A stretch of 11,025 nt of DNA, taken from the NCBI GenBank assembly GCA_031255495.1, contig JAIRSK010000037.1, positions 1 to 11,025 on the forward strand, read 5' to 3'. The stretch comes from Endomicrobiellum devescovinae (GTDB lineage: Bacteria; Elusimicrobiota; Endomicrobiia; Endomicrobiales; Endomicrobiaceae). Of this stretch, positions 1 to 6,718 are shown piece after piece. Position numbers and translations under genes: made by a program. The notes beneath the pieces were generated by a model. That model was given only the letters and a program-made list of their open reading frames with translations, was not told the origin of the DNA and searched no databases. How positions within the stretch are numbered: the first letter of the stretch is position 1; each line of letters opens with the position of its first letter.

Positions 1-1238
1 CCTTCCTTAAAAGATGTCTGATAAAGTTTTAAATTTTCTTTGGCAAGTTCTTCGCTGCTTTGCAAAGCTTCATAATCATTCTTTGCAGCCTCGCATTTAT
101 GGTAAAAGTTTTTAATTCCTGTTCGGACAATATTTTTTACATCTAAGCTCTGAGAATCTATTGCATTGATTTGGGCTTTTACGGCTTTAATCTCGTTAAT
201 GTCAGAAGCTCCGCCAAAAATGTTCAAAGAAGCGATAACCCCAACAACCCATTTGGGTTCAATAATAGATAAGTCATTCTGAAGTATTTGATACTCTCCT
301 GCTAAAGAAATATTCGGAAGAAGATTCCCGACTGATACTTTATGCTTTTGTTTTCTGCTGTCCAAAAGTTTAAGGGAACCGTTGTTTGCCTCCGCCTTTG
401 ACTCGTAGTAATCTACGCTTTTTAAAGTTTGAAGCATTGCCATATCGGAAGACAAAACCATATCTTTTATATCGCGTCCTATATTGTTGCTTAACAAAAT
501 TAAGATTAAATCTTTATCTGCCAAAGCTTGCTTGTAGTCTCTTTGGGCTTCAGAAAGAGCAACCTCTGCCCTCAAATAATTTGCTTTTGATATTACACCA
601 CTTGAGTAAAGTCTTTTTGCATTATCAACATGTTTTTCTATATCTTCAAGGTAGTCTTTTCGTATTTGCACAACCTGCTCAATAAGCTTTACTCTATAGT
701 AATCTTCTATTATAGAAGATATAACGGAATTTTTTGTCAATTGAAGATTGATTTCGGCAACTTCTTTTTCCAGCTTTTTTACCGAAGCGTTTGCCGAAAC
801 TTTAAACCCTGTAAATACAGGCTGTATAAATGTAGCCATTACCCTGACAAAAGTATCGTTTAAAACTTTTTTCTCAAAAGATGGTATGTTTTTATTAAGC
901 GCTTGTTGCAGTGAATCAGGAGTTGTCCCGCCCAAGAGTTTATAGGTGGCTACATCTGCAGAAATTATCGCAGTACGTATATCGTTGAAATTCAAACTAA
1001 TCGACTTATATATTTTATTTGCTAATCCAACAACGTCTATTCTCGGCAAATATCTGCCCTTAGCTGCAGATGCATTATGAGAACAACTTTCAACTACTTG
1101 GTTGGCAGCTTTTATGCCAGGGTTGTTATTTATACCTATAAATATTGCTTCTTTCAAAGTTAAAGAATTGTTTTGAGCATGAACTACAACATTTATAGAA
1201 AATGAAACAAAAATAAATAAAACTATTTGTTTTTTCAT
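1..1238 (-). CDS. TolC-family outer membrane efflux protein (partial, 3' end beyond window)
   Basis: This minus-strand frame is open for 412 codons from the ATG at 1238-1236 to the left edge, so the C-terminus is missing. Residues 1-21 are a classic signal peptide (MKK, a hydrophobic core, then VHA before Gln22). The mature part opens with the OEP-type motif SLTLKEAIFIGINNNPGIKAA, followed by GRYLPRID. A second similar motif, GNLLPNISLAG, occurs about 270 residues later, matching the internal duplication of TolC. Between and after them lie long Ala/Lys/Glu-rich helical stretches. By family knowledge the protein would be a trimeric outer-membrane channel that works with an inner-membrane transporter and a periplasmic adaptor for type I secretion or efflux; those partners may lie to the left. 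The gene has no clear Shine-Dalgarno site. Family is secure; substrate unknown. Confidence 0.93.
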   Translation of the reverse strand, partial: MKKQIVLFIFVSFSINVVVHAQNNSLTLKEAIFIGINNNPGIKAANQVVESCSHNASAAKGRYLPRIDVVGLANKIYKSISLNFNDIRTAIISADVATYKLLGGTTPDSLQQALNKNIPSFEKKVLNDTFVRVMATFIQPVFTGFKVSANASVKKLEKEVAEINLQLTKNSVISSIIEDYYRVKLIEQVVQIRKDYLEDIEKHVDNAKRLYSSGVISKANYLRAEVALSEAQRDYKQALADKDLILILLSNNIGRDIKDMVLSSDMAMLQTLKSVDYYESKAEANNGSLKLLDSRKQKHKVSVGNLLPNISLAGEYQILQNDLSIIEPKWVVGVIASLNIFGGASDINEIKAVKAQINAIDSQSLDVKNIVRTGIKNFYHKCEAAKNDYEALQSSEELAKENLKLYQTSFKE

Positions 1239-1246
1239 CGTGATTT

Positions 1247-1276
1247 AAGGTACAAAATATTCAGAAAACTTGTCAA
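1247..1276 (-). promoter_or_regulatory. Possible tolC-family gene promoter
   Basis: Read on the minus strand there is a perfect TTGACA (1276-1271), an 18-base spacer and a weak TACCTT (1252-1247). Transcription from it would begin almost at the ATG at 1238, which would explain the missing Shine-Dalgarno site. The -10 is poor, so this is a weak call. Confidence 0.3.
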
Positions 1277-1433
1277 CGAATATATTTACAGCAAATCAAG
1301 AGATATTCTTATGTATCAAAACTTTCTTTTTTCAAGTAAGCCATAAAAATTCTTAAAGTTTTTATTATTATTTCACAACTATTTCAAAGATATAAAGTAT
1401 ACAATTACAAATACAAAGTAAAAGGAGAAAAAA

Positions 1434-1853
1434 ATGATTTGTTTGATGTTGGCTTTGGGTTTAGGACTAACCGCATCTGTTGCTGCGTATGATTGTAGAT
1501 TTGACAAAAAGACTGGAGAGTACTATGCGTACGATCCCAAAGATGACAATTCCAATGTTAGTAAAAAAGGCAGCACTTGTGGAGACGTTACGAAAATGTT
1601 TGTTTGTGTAGTTGGGGAAGGTATATTAGTTGCAGGTCTTGCTTTTGCTACAGTGGCTTTTTCTAATTGGATGAGTTGTAAGGCTCATAATAATATGTTC
1701 TTTACTTCTGTCTTTGGTGGTCCCAAAATCTTGTCAAGTGTCAGTAACGGAGTAATAACCAATGCGGAAAGAGGATCTCATACTTACAAATTGTTTGATT
1801 TTATTAGAGAGCTAAAAGCAGGAACAAAATCAATTTTTTCAATTGGTTGCTAG
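1434..1853 (+). CDS. Unrecognised small exported or membrane protein
   Basis: A 139-residue product starting at an ATG with AAAGGAG six bases upstream (1421-1427), which supports this start. Residues 1-18 form a hydrophobic signal-like segment without basic residues, with a plausible signal peptidase I site after VAA. An acidic/basic, Tyr-rich stretch follows (19-55), then a second hydrophobic helix (about 56-79) and a polar C-terminal third that ends in Cys. There are six cysteines (residues 3, 21, 49, 58, 82, 139), four or five of them potentially outside the cytoplasm. I do not recognise the family and give no function. It stands alone: tolC is divergent on the left and a strong terminator follows the stop, so it is probably monocistronic. 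Confidence 0.72.
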   Translation: MICLMLALGLGLTASVAAYDCRFDKKTGEYYAYDPKDDNSNVSKKGSTCGDVTKMFVCVVGEGILVAGLAFATVAFSNWMSCKAHNNMFFTSVFGGPKILSSVSNGVITNAERGSHTYKLFDFIRELKAGTKSIFSIGC

Positions 1854-1857
1854 TTTC

Positions 1858-1900
1858 AAACTTCTTCAGAGGCAAAATTTTTGCCTCTGAAGAAGTTTTT
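1858..1900 (+). terminator. Strong intrinsic terminator after the small exported protein gene
   Basis: An essentially perfect inverted repeat (arms about 1858-1876 and 1880-1898, core CTTCTTCAGAGGC / GCCTCTGAAGAAG) with a very short loop runs directly into TTTTT (1896-1900). It begins five bases after the stop codon at 1851-1853. On the opposite strand the T-tract is poor, so it probably acts mainly on the plus strand. Confidence 0.9.
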
Positions 1901-2094
1901 ATCGCTCTAAAAAAGTAAAATGCATATTTTGTGCAATATTTTACAGTCTGAATTTACCATTTTCATCAAATTTAATTTATAGTTTAGTGGTCTTGTCTGT
2001 TTTCTTTTTCAATCTTATCAAAAACATCACAGCAAAATTTTTCTCCAACAACTCTATTCAAAGAGTCGTAGCAACAATTCTTCTATTATAAAAA
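1901..2094. other. Intergenic stretch without a supportable gene
   Basis: No start-bearing ORF with a ribosome site is visible. It holds an imperfect hairpin at 1915-1944 (GTAAAAT...ATTTTAC with an inner GCA/TGC) and, on the minus strand, a 32-codon open stretch without a start (1984-2082), described under findings. Its right end leads into the promoter of the dtxR-family gene. Confidence 0.6.
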
Positions 2095-2123
2095 TTGACA
2101 ATAAAACTAAAAAATTTTATATT
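2095..2123 (+). promoter_or_regulatory. Sigma70-type promoter of the DtxR-family gene
   Basis: A perfect -35 TTGACA (2095-2100), a 17-base spacer and TATATT (2118-2123, one mismatch to TATAAT). The predicted start near 2130 gives a leader of about 23 bases containing GAGGG (2144-2148) before the ATG at 2153. This is the best promoter match in the window. Confidence 0.75.
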
Positions 2124-2130
2124 AGTCTAA
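2104..2130 (+). promoter_or_regulatory. Candidate operator of the DtxR-family gene (autoregulation)
   Basis: TTAGTCTAA (2122-2130) is a perfect short palindrome with a one-base centre. It matches the core of the known DtxR-type operator (TTAGnCTAA) and overlaps the -10 box and predicted transcription start. A further half-site-like AAACTAAAA (2104-2112) lies in the -35/-10 spacer, two helical turns upstream (CTAA to CTAA, 20 bases). The same 9-mer occurs twice upstream of feoA. Binding is inferred. Confidence 0.4.
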
Positions 2131-2152
2131 CATTTGGAACTATGAGGGTTAA

Positions 2153-2620
2153 ATGGCAAAGTTTAAGAAAAGAGAACCTCTTAATAATTTAAGTGCGTCG
2201 CTTGAAAATTATCTTGAAACAATTGCTATGCTCAAAAGAGAGAAAAAGTATGCAAGAATAGGAGACATAGCAAAATCTTTAAATGTTAAAAGCTCCAGCG
2301 TTAATACGGCTATAAAATTTTTAGCTGAAAATAATCTTGTAATTCATGAAAAATATGGATATGTAGATTTAACATATCAAGGAGAAACTCTTGCATTAGA
2401 AGTACAAAAAAAACATGACATCTTATATGATTTTCTAAATAAATTATTATTTGTAAACGATAAAGTTGCAGATCAAGAAGCCTGCGATATAGAACATTCT
2501 ATAGGACTTGAAACCGTACATAAAATAGAAAGATTGCATTTACTTCTAAAAAAATATTTTCTTAAAAATGAAGAAGATATATTAAGTTTAAAGAATTACT
2601 TAGAAGAGTGGAATAAGTAA
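2153..2620 (+). CDS. DtxR/MntR-family metal-dependent transcriptional regulator
   Basis: A 155-residue cytoplasmic repressor-type protein. Residues about 12-75 form the winged helix-turn-helix (LENYLETIAML, RIGDIAKSLNVKSSSVNTAIKFLAENNLV, then the wing). Residues about 76-140 form the metal-binding and dimerisation domain with the EACDIEH motif. Aligned by eye to DtxR, Cys111, Glu114 and His115 fill the primary metal site and His88 matches His79. Asn19 replaces Met10/Asp8, and the ancillary-site Glu83 and His98 are replaced by Tyr92 and Asp107. The Cys at position 111 favours an Fe(II)-type DtxR site over Mn-type MntR, which has Glu there. The length is that of short MntR-like members without the C-terminal SH3-like domain. 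It starts at an ATG after GAGGG. It lies 82 bp before feoA with an operator-like palindrome between, so it probably represses feo when Fe(II) is plentiful. Confidence 0.92.
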   Translation: MAKFKKREPLNNLSASLENYLETIAMLKREKKYARIGDIAKSLNVKSSSVNTAIKFLAENNLVIHEKYGYVDLTYQGETLALEVQKKHDILYDFLNKLLFVNDKVADQEACDIEHSIGLETVHKIERLHLLLKKYFLKNEEDILSLKNYLEEWNK

Positions 2621-2656
2621 GACTAAAAATATCTTTATTGGTTGTATTACAATATT

Positions 2657-2676
2657 ATTTTAGTTTAAACTAAAAT
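2657..2676 (+). promoter_or_regulatory. Perfect 20-bp palindrome upstream of feoA, probable iron-repressor operator
   Basis: ATTTTAGTTTAAACTAAAAT is a perfect palindrome. A third copy of its right half, AAACTAAAA, follows at 2686-2694, 19 bases downstream, ending beside the feoA Shine-Dalgarno AGAGG (2694-2698). TATTAT (2653-2658) is a possible -10 that the palindrome would overlap, though no convincing -35 pairs with it. DtxR-family operators are AT-rich palindromes of this kind (TTAG...CTAA core), and the likely regulator is encoded immediately upstream. Caution: AAACTAAAA also occurs once by chance inside the cca gene near 6512. Confidence 0.6.
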
Positions 2677-2702
2677 TTTTATATGAAACTAAAAGAGGCT
2701 GT

Positions 2703-3041
2703 ATGAATTTTATTAAATCAATAACAAAACAAATTTACGAGTACTTACATAAACATTGGGTTAAAGCTCATTTCCAAAAGTTTAAATCTTTTAATAAGTG
2801 TCTATCTTATAATGGCATGGTCAAACTGAGCGATGTTGTCCCTGGAGCATATAAATTTTCTGCTACTTATTGCGATGATAAGCTTGCTCACAGATTGCTT
2901 GAGATGGGGTTTATCCCAAATGAAGAAGTAGTTGTAATAGAAAAGAGAGGTAAGAAAGGCAGTGTGATGGTAAAGGTCAAAGGTTCAAAAATAGCTTTAA
3001 ATCACAGAGTTGCTGACAAAATACTCTTGAAAAGGAAATAA
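2703..3041 (+). CDS. feoA: Ferrous iron transport protein A (FeoA) with N-terminal extension
   Basis: A 112-residue cytoplasmic SH3-like protein, accessory to FeoB. The FeoA domain spans residues about 39-112 (VKLSDVVPGAYKF, LAHRLLEMGFIPNEEVVVI, GSVMVKVKGSKIALNHRVADKILL), including the hallmark LLEMGF and A-L-x-x-x-x-A segments. Typical FeoA proteins have about 75-85 residues. Here 38 extra residues precede the domain: a basic, aromatic-rich stretch (MNFIKSITKQIYEYLHKHW...). A shorter start at Met39 (2817) would give a normal length but has no ribosome site, whereas the ATG at 2703 has AGAGG four bases upstream, so I keep the long form. The stop lies two bases before the feoB start, indicating coupled translation. 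The role of the extension is unknown. Confidence 0.93.
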   Translation: MNFIKSITKQIYEYLHKHWVKAHFQKFKSFNKCLSYNGMVKLSDVVPGAYKFSATYCDDKLAHRLLEMGFIPNEEVVVIEKRGKKGSVMVKVKGSKIALNHRVADKILLKRK

Positions 3042-3043
3042 TT

Positions 3044-5128
3044 ATGGCAACCACAAAGCTTATCCAAGTTGCTATAGCCGGTAATCCAAATATAGGAAAG
3101 TCCACAATTTTTAACGATTTAACTGGATATAGTCAAGATGTTGGGAACTATCCAGGCGTAACTGTTGAAAAAAAAGAAGGCTTGAGAAAATACAGAGATA
3201 TTGAAATAAATTTTATTGATTTGCCGGGTGTTTACAGCCTTTCAGCATTTTCTGAAGATGAAGTTGTTGCAAGGAACTTTCTAATTGAAAATAAACCAGA
3301 TGTTATAATAAACGTTGTAGATGCATCAAATATGGAACGTAACCTGTATTTGTTTACTCAAATAACAGAATTAAATATTCCTATAATTGTAGTTTTAAAC
3401 ATGTCTGACATTTTAAAATCTCAAGGGAAAATTGCAGATACAAAAGAGATGGAAGCTCTATTAGGCGTTCCCGTATTTAATACTGTCGCAAACAAATCAA
3501 TAGGAATAGACAAAATTTTAGACTGTTTAGTTAGCTATTATAAAAATGGCAAACTTAAAAATCAGACAAGAGCTAAGGTTGATTATGGCGAAGATATTAA
3601 AACAGAAATAGACAAACTTGATGTTCTTGTTTTAAAAAGTAAAGACTTATCAAAATTTCCTTCAGGATGGCTTTCCATAAAACTTTTGGATAATGATTCA
3701 TTAGCTTTGCAGATTGTTTCCAATGCAGACAACGGGACTGATATTTTAAAACAATTGAAACAAAGCCAAGCTCATCTAAAAGAACATTTTGGAAAAAAAC
3801 TAGAAACGGAGCTTACAAACAGACGCTACGGATTTTCAAATTCTGTAGTAAAAACAGTCATTAAAAAAGTATATACTCAAAAAGTAGATATTAGCGAGAT
3901 TATAGATACGTTTGCTTTAAATAAATATTTAGGTATTCCTATTTTTGCTTTGGTTATGTATATAATTTTTAAATTTACATTTTCTTTTTCAATACCGTTT
4001 ATAAAAATCTTTGGATTATTTTTCAACAAATTTGGGCAACTCGTAGCAGCGATAATTCCTCAAGGTCCTATAGAATCTTTAATTGTTGACGGAATTATTG
4101 GCGGTGTTGGCGGAGTGTTCGGATTTTTTCCTCTTGTATTATTTATGTTTCTTGCTATTGCTTTTTTTGAAGATTCAGGCTATATGGCAAGAGCGGCTTT
4201 TGTAATGGATAAAATTATGAGCAAGATTGGACTTCATGGAAAGTCTTTCCTACCTTTAATGCTTTCCACCAACGGTTGTGCTGTTCCTGGGATACTAGCT
4301 ACAAGAACGCTGGACTCAAAAAGAGACAGGCTTATAACAATGTTTGTAGTTCCTTTTATGGTATGCGGAGCAAAACTTCCTGTGTTTGCCTTAATTATTG
4401 GAGCATTCTTTTCTGTAAAATATCAAACGGGGATAATGTTTATAATGTACCTATTAAGCATTGCTATTGCACTTGGCGTAGCTAAGCTTTTAAGCAAAAC
4501 TGTTCTAAACGGAGAAGCATCTCACTTTGTTATGGAACTTCCTCCATATCATCTTCCAACTTTGAAAGGATTGTTCCTAAAAATGTGGGAAAGAGGATGG
4601 TTGTATGTCCGTAAAGCAGGAACCGTAATACTCCTCATATCCATAGTTGTATGGTTTGTATTTGAATACCCTAAAGCTCCAGTAAATGAGAACCTATCTC
4701 AAAGCGAGCAAGCTGCAATACAGCTTAAACATAGTTTTGCTGGAAGGGCTGGAAAATACCTTGAACCTGTATTCAAACCAATAGGCATGGATGGAAACAG
4801 AGCAATTGCTTTATTAGCAGGCTTGGCAGCCAAAGAAGTTATAGTAAGTACACTTGGTACAATTTACGCTATAGGAGACAATGACAACCATCAACCTCTA
4901 AAAGAAAAAATAGCCTCTGACAAAGACTGGTCTCCTCTTAAAGGTATAACTTTCCTTATTTTTTGTTTAATATATCTGCCTTGCATTGTTTCAGTTTCTG
5001 TGTTCTTTAAAGAAACAGGTTCAAGCTTTAAGTGGCTTATGCTGCTTGTTATAGGCAACACTATTTTCGCTTGGATAGCATCTTTCATTGTATTTCAATT
5101 AGGAACATTTTTAAATCTTGGCGTATAG
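3044..5128 (+). CDS. feoB: Ferrous iron transport protein B (FeoB), GTP-gated inner-membrane Fe(II) transporter
   Basis: A 694-residue full-length FeoB. The N-terminal G domain has G1 GNPNIGKST (13-21), the G2 Thr in YPGVTVE (40), G3 DLPG (59-62), G4 NMSD (119-122) and a G5-like TVANK (147-151). A helical GDI-like linker (about 165-285) follows, then the membrane domain. The first Gate region contains FFEDSGYMARAAFVMD (374-389) and NGCAVPGILATRTL (410-423, Cys412). The second Gate contains VCGAKLPVFAL (440-450, Cys441). Late helices include LAGLAAKEVIVSTLGTIYAIG (591-611) and CIVSVSVFFKETGSSFKW (647-664). All key motifs are intact and there is no frame disruption. By family knowledge it imports Fe(II) from the periplasm, controlled by GTP hydrolysis. 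It lies two bases after feoA and 18 before the Cys-rich peptide gene, so these are one transcript. Confidence 0.98.
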   Translation: MATTKLIQVAIAGNPNIGKSTIFNDLTGYSQDVGNYPGVTVEKKEGLRKYRDIEINFIDLPGVYSLSAFSEDEVVARNFLIENKPDVIINVVDASNMERNLYLFTQITELNIPIIVVLNMSDILKSQGKIADTKEMEALLGVPVFNTVANKSIGIDKILDCLVSYYKNGKLKNQTRAKVDYGEDIKTEIDKLDVLVLKSKDLSKFPSGWLSIKLLDNDSLALQIVSNADNGTDILKQLKQSQAHLKEHFGKKLETELTNRRYGFSNSVVKTVIKKVYTQKVDISEIIDTFALNKYLGIPIFALVMYIIFKFTFSFSIPFIKIFGLFFNKFGQLVAAIIPQGPIESLIVDGIIGGVGGVFGFFPLVLFMFLAIAFFEDSGYMARAAFVMDKIMSKIGLHGKSFLPLMLSTNGCAVPGILATRTLDSKRDRLITMFVVPFMVCGAKLPVFALIIGAFFSVKYQTGIMFIMYLLSIAIALGVAKLLSKTVLNGEASHFVMELPPYHLPTLKGLFLKMWERGWLYVRKAGTVILLISIVVWFVFEYPKAPVNENLSQSEQAAIQLKHSFAGRAGKYLEPVFKPIGMDGNRAIALLAGLAAKEVIVSTLGTIYAIGDNDNHQPLKEKIASDKDWSPLKGITFLIFCLIYLPCIVSVSVFFKETGSSFKWLMLLVIGNTIFAWIASFIVFQLGTFLNLGV

Positions 5129-5146
5129 AAACAAAAGGAGATTGAT

Positions 5147-5287
5147 ATGCTACAGACTGCGGCAATAGCAATTATTGTGGCAATTGCTTTTATCTTTTTA
5201 ATAAAACGTCTATTAAAAAGCAAATGTAATTGTAACTGTTGTAAAAAAGATTCTTACTGTAAAGATAAAAAAATATCCGATAAATAA
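5147..5287 (+). CDS. FeoB-associated Cys-rich membrane peptide
   Basis: A 46-residue ORF. It begins MLQTAAIAIIVAIAFIFLIK, a single transmembrane helix (about 3-19), followed by a basic KRLLKSK patch and a cysteine cluster CNCNCC plus a further Cys (Cys27, 29, 31, 32, 38), ending with a Lys-rich tail. AAGGAG (5135-5140) lies six bases before the ATG, and the gene starts 18 bases after feoB. Size, topology, cysteine cluster and position directly after feoB match the known FeoB-associated Cys-rich membrane protein family. By topology the cysteines would face the cytoplasm, beside the FeoB exit. Binding of incoming Fe(II) or redox handling is a reasonable inference but is not shown by the sequence. 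Mistaking this for noise would be easy because it is so short; the ribosome site and context make it convincing. Confidence 0.9.
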   Translation: MLQTAAIAIIVAIAFIFLIKRLLKSKCNCNCCKKDSYCKDKKISDK

Positions 5288-5295
5288 TTTTAATA

Positions 5296-5304
5296 TGTTA
5301 TAAT
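5296..5304 (+). promoter_or_regulatory. Extended -10 promoter of the cca gene
   Basis: TGTTATAAT is a perfect extended -10 (TGnTATAAT). No good -35 is visible 17 bases upstream. Transcription would start near 5311, only about four bases before the ATG at 5315, giving a leaderless or nearly leaderless mRNA. This fits the absence of any Shine-Dalgarno site before that ATG. Confidence 0.55.
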
Positions 5305-5314
5305 ACCGGCGTAT

Positions 5315-6700
5315 ATGAAAAGTATAGTTTTGCCGGAAAGATACCTATCAATAATAAGTAAGATTGCTCTTTCCGCAAAAGAAAATAATTTTGAAGCTTA
5401 CATTGTAGGTGGATTTGTAAGAGATTTGTTCTTAGGCAGAGAACCTAAAGATTTAGACATTATGGTCTGCTCTAAAAATGAGATTGCCGATAGCCAATTT
5501 TCAGGTATAAATTTTTCAAAGATTCTTGCAAAAAAATACAGTTTGCATAACCCTGTTGTTTTTGAAAGGTTTGGAACTTCAAAGTTATTTATAGACAGCG
5601 AAGAAGTAGAATTTGTAATGCCAAGAAAAGAGTATTATGAATTTGACTCCAGAAACCCAGATACTACTCTTGGCAGTTTGGAAGAAGACGCTCTAAGACG
5701 GGATTTTACAATTAACGCTTTGTTTTTAAGACTAAGCGATATGACAATTCTTGATTTCACTTCTAAAGGCATAAAAGACATAAAAAACAAAACGATAAGA
5801 GTGACAGATCCCAAAAACGCAGAGATAATTTTTAGACAAGATCCTTTAAGGATTTTGCGGGCAGTAAGGCAAAGTTTGCAATTGGGTTTTAGTATAGAGA
5901 CTATAACTTATGACGCCATGAAAACTTCGGCAAAACGTATAGATATAGTTTCACCTGAACGCATAAGAGATGAGTTAAATAAAATAATTATTGAACATAC
6001 TCCTTCAAAAGCTTTTTTGATGATGGACGATATAAATTTATTGCAAGAAATTCTTCCAGAACTTGCAAGACTAAAAAATTTGGAGCAACCGACAAAGTAT
6101 CACTTTGATGATGTTTTTACACACACTTTAAAAGTATTGGACAGAACAAGAAATGATGTTACTTTAAGAATGTCGGCGTTGCTTCATGATATAGGAAAAT
6201 TCAAAACATATAAAAAAACGGAAAATAAAATATCGTTTTTAGGACATGAATCTGAAAGCGCTAAAGAATCTGAAAGTATTTTAAAAAGACTTAAATACCC
6301 GAAAGATTTTATAGTAAGAGTATCATCTATCATAAAAAACCATATGTACCCCAAAATGTATACTAACGACTGGTCGGACAGCGCAATAAGAAAAATTTTT
6401 AAAAGATGTGGAAACGAGTTTGATTTAATAATGGAAATCTCAAAAGCCGATTATGGCAAAATAAACGATGAAAATAAACTTTCAGAGTTGAATGCAAGAA
6501 TTGAAGATTTAAAACTAAAAAATATGTTGTATCCTAAAGGCGAGATGTTTTCAGGCAAAGAGTTGATGGAAATATTTGATAAGCCCGCAGGCAAATGGAT
6601 AAAAATTGCAAAAAATAAAATAGAAGAATTGCAAATAGAAAATCCGAAGATTACAAAAGACAGAGCTATTAAGGCTATCAAAGATTTGAATATTCTTTAA
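5315..6700 (+). CDS. cca: CCA-adding enzyme / tRNA nucleotidyltransferase (class II, with HD domain)
   Basis: A 461-residue cytoplasmic enzyme that builds or repairs the 3'-CCA end of tRNA from CTP and ATP. The nucleotidyltransferase head (about 10-145) has GGFVRD (32-37), the catalytic carboxylates in DLDIM (Asp46, Asp48) and RRDFTINALF (128-137). The RNA-binding/neck region (about 150-225) has DPLRILRAVR and SPERIRDEL. An HD-type domain (about 262-345) carries His270, HDIGK (291-295) and His311. In the base-reading motif normally EDxxR, this protein has QDPLR (175-179): Glu is replaced by Gln while the Asp and Arg are kept. No other in-frame start exists upstream before TAA (5291-5293), and the N-terminus fits the family, so ATG 5315 is retained despite lacking a ribosome site. 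CC-adding or A-adding specialisation cannot be ruled out. The next gene starts 18 bases downstream, suggesting co-transcription. Confidence 0.93.
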   Translation: MKSIVLPERYLSIISKIALSAKENNFEAYIVGGFVRDLFLGREPKDLDIMVCSKNEIADSQFSGINFSKILAKKYSLHNPVVFERFGTSKLFIDSEEVEFVMPRKEYYEFDSRNPDTTLGSLEEDALRRDFTINALFLRLSDMTILDFTSKGIKDIKNKTIRVTDPKNAEIIFRQDPLRILRAVRQSLQLGFSIETITYDAMKTSAKRIDIVSPERIRDELNKIIIEHTPSKAFLMMDDINLLQEILPELARLKNLEQPTKYHFDDVFTHTLKVLDRTRNDVTLRMSALLHDIGKFKTYKKTENKISFLGHESESAKESESILKRLKYPKDFIVRVSSIIKNHMYPKMYTNDWSDSAIRKIFKRCGNEFDLIMEISKADYGKINDENKLSELNARIEDLKLKNMLYPKGEMFSGKELMEIFDKPAGKWIKIAKNKIEELQIENPKITKDRAIKAIKDLNIL

Positions 6701-6718
6701 TACGCCTGAGGAGAGCAA

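Noticed and set aside
386..945. Three plus-strand ORFs inside 386-945
   Set aside because: They lie antisense to the TolC-type gene, whose frame is open throughout with clear family motifs; their translations are low-complexity shadows.
1915..1944. Hairpin GTAAAAT...ATTTTAC as a second terminator or small RNA
   Set aside because: The stem is AT-only with a bulge, lacks a following T-run and has no promoter; likely chance in AT-rich DNA.
4276..5088. Short ORFs on both strands inside feoB (4276-4485 plus, 4891-5088 minus)
   Set aside because: Out-of-frame readings of an intact, motif-complete FeoB.
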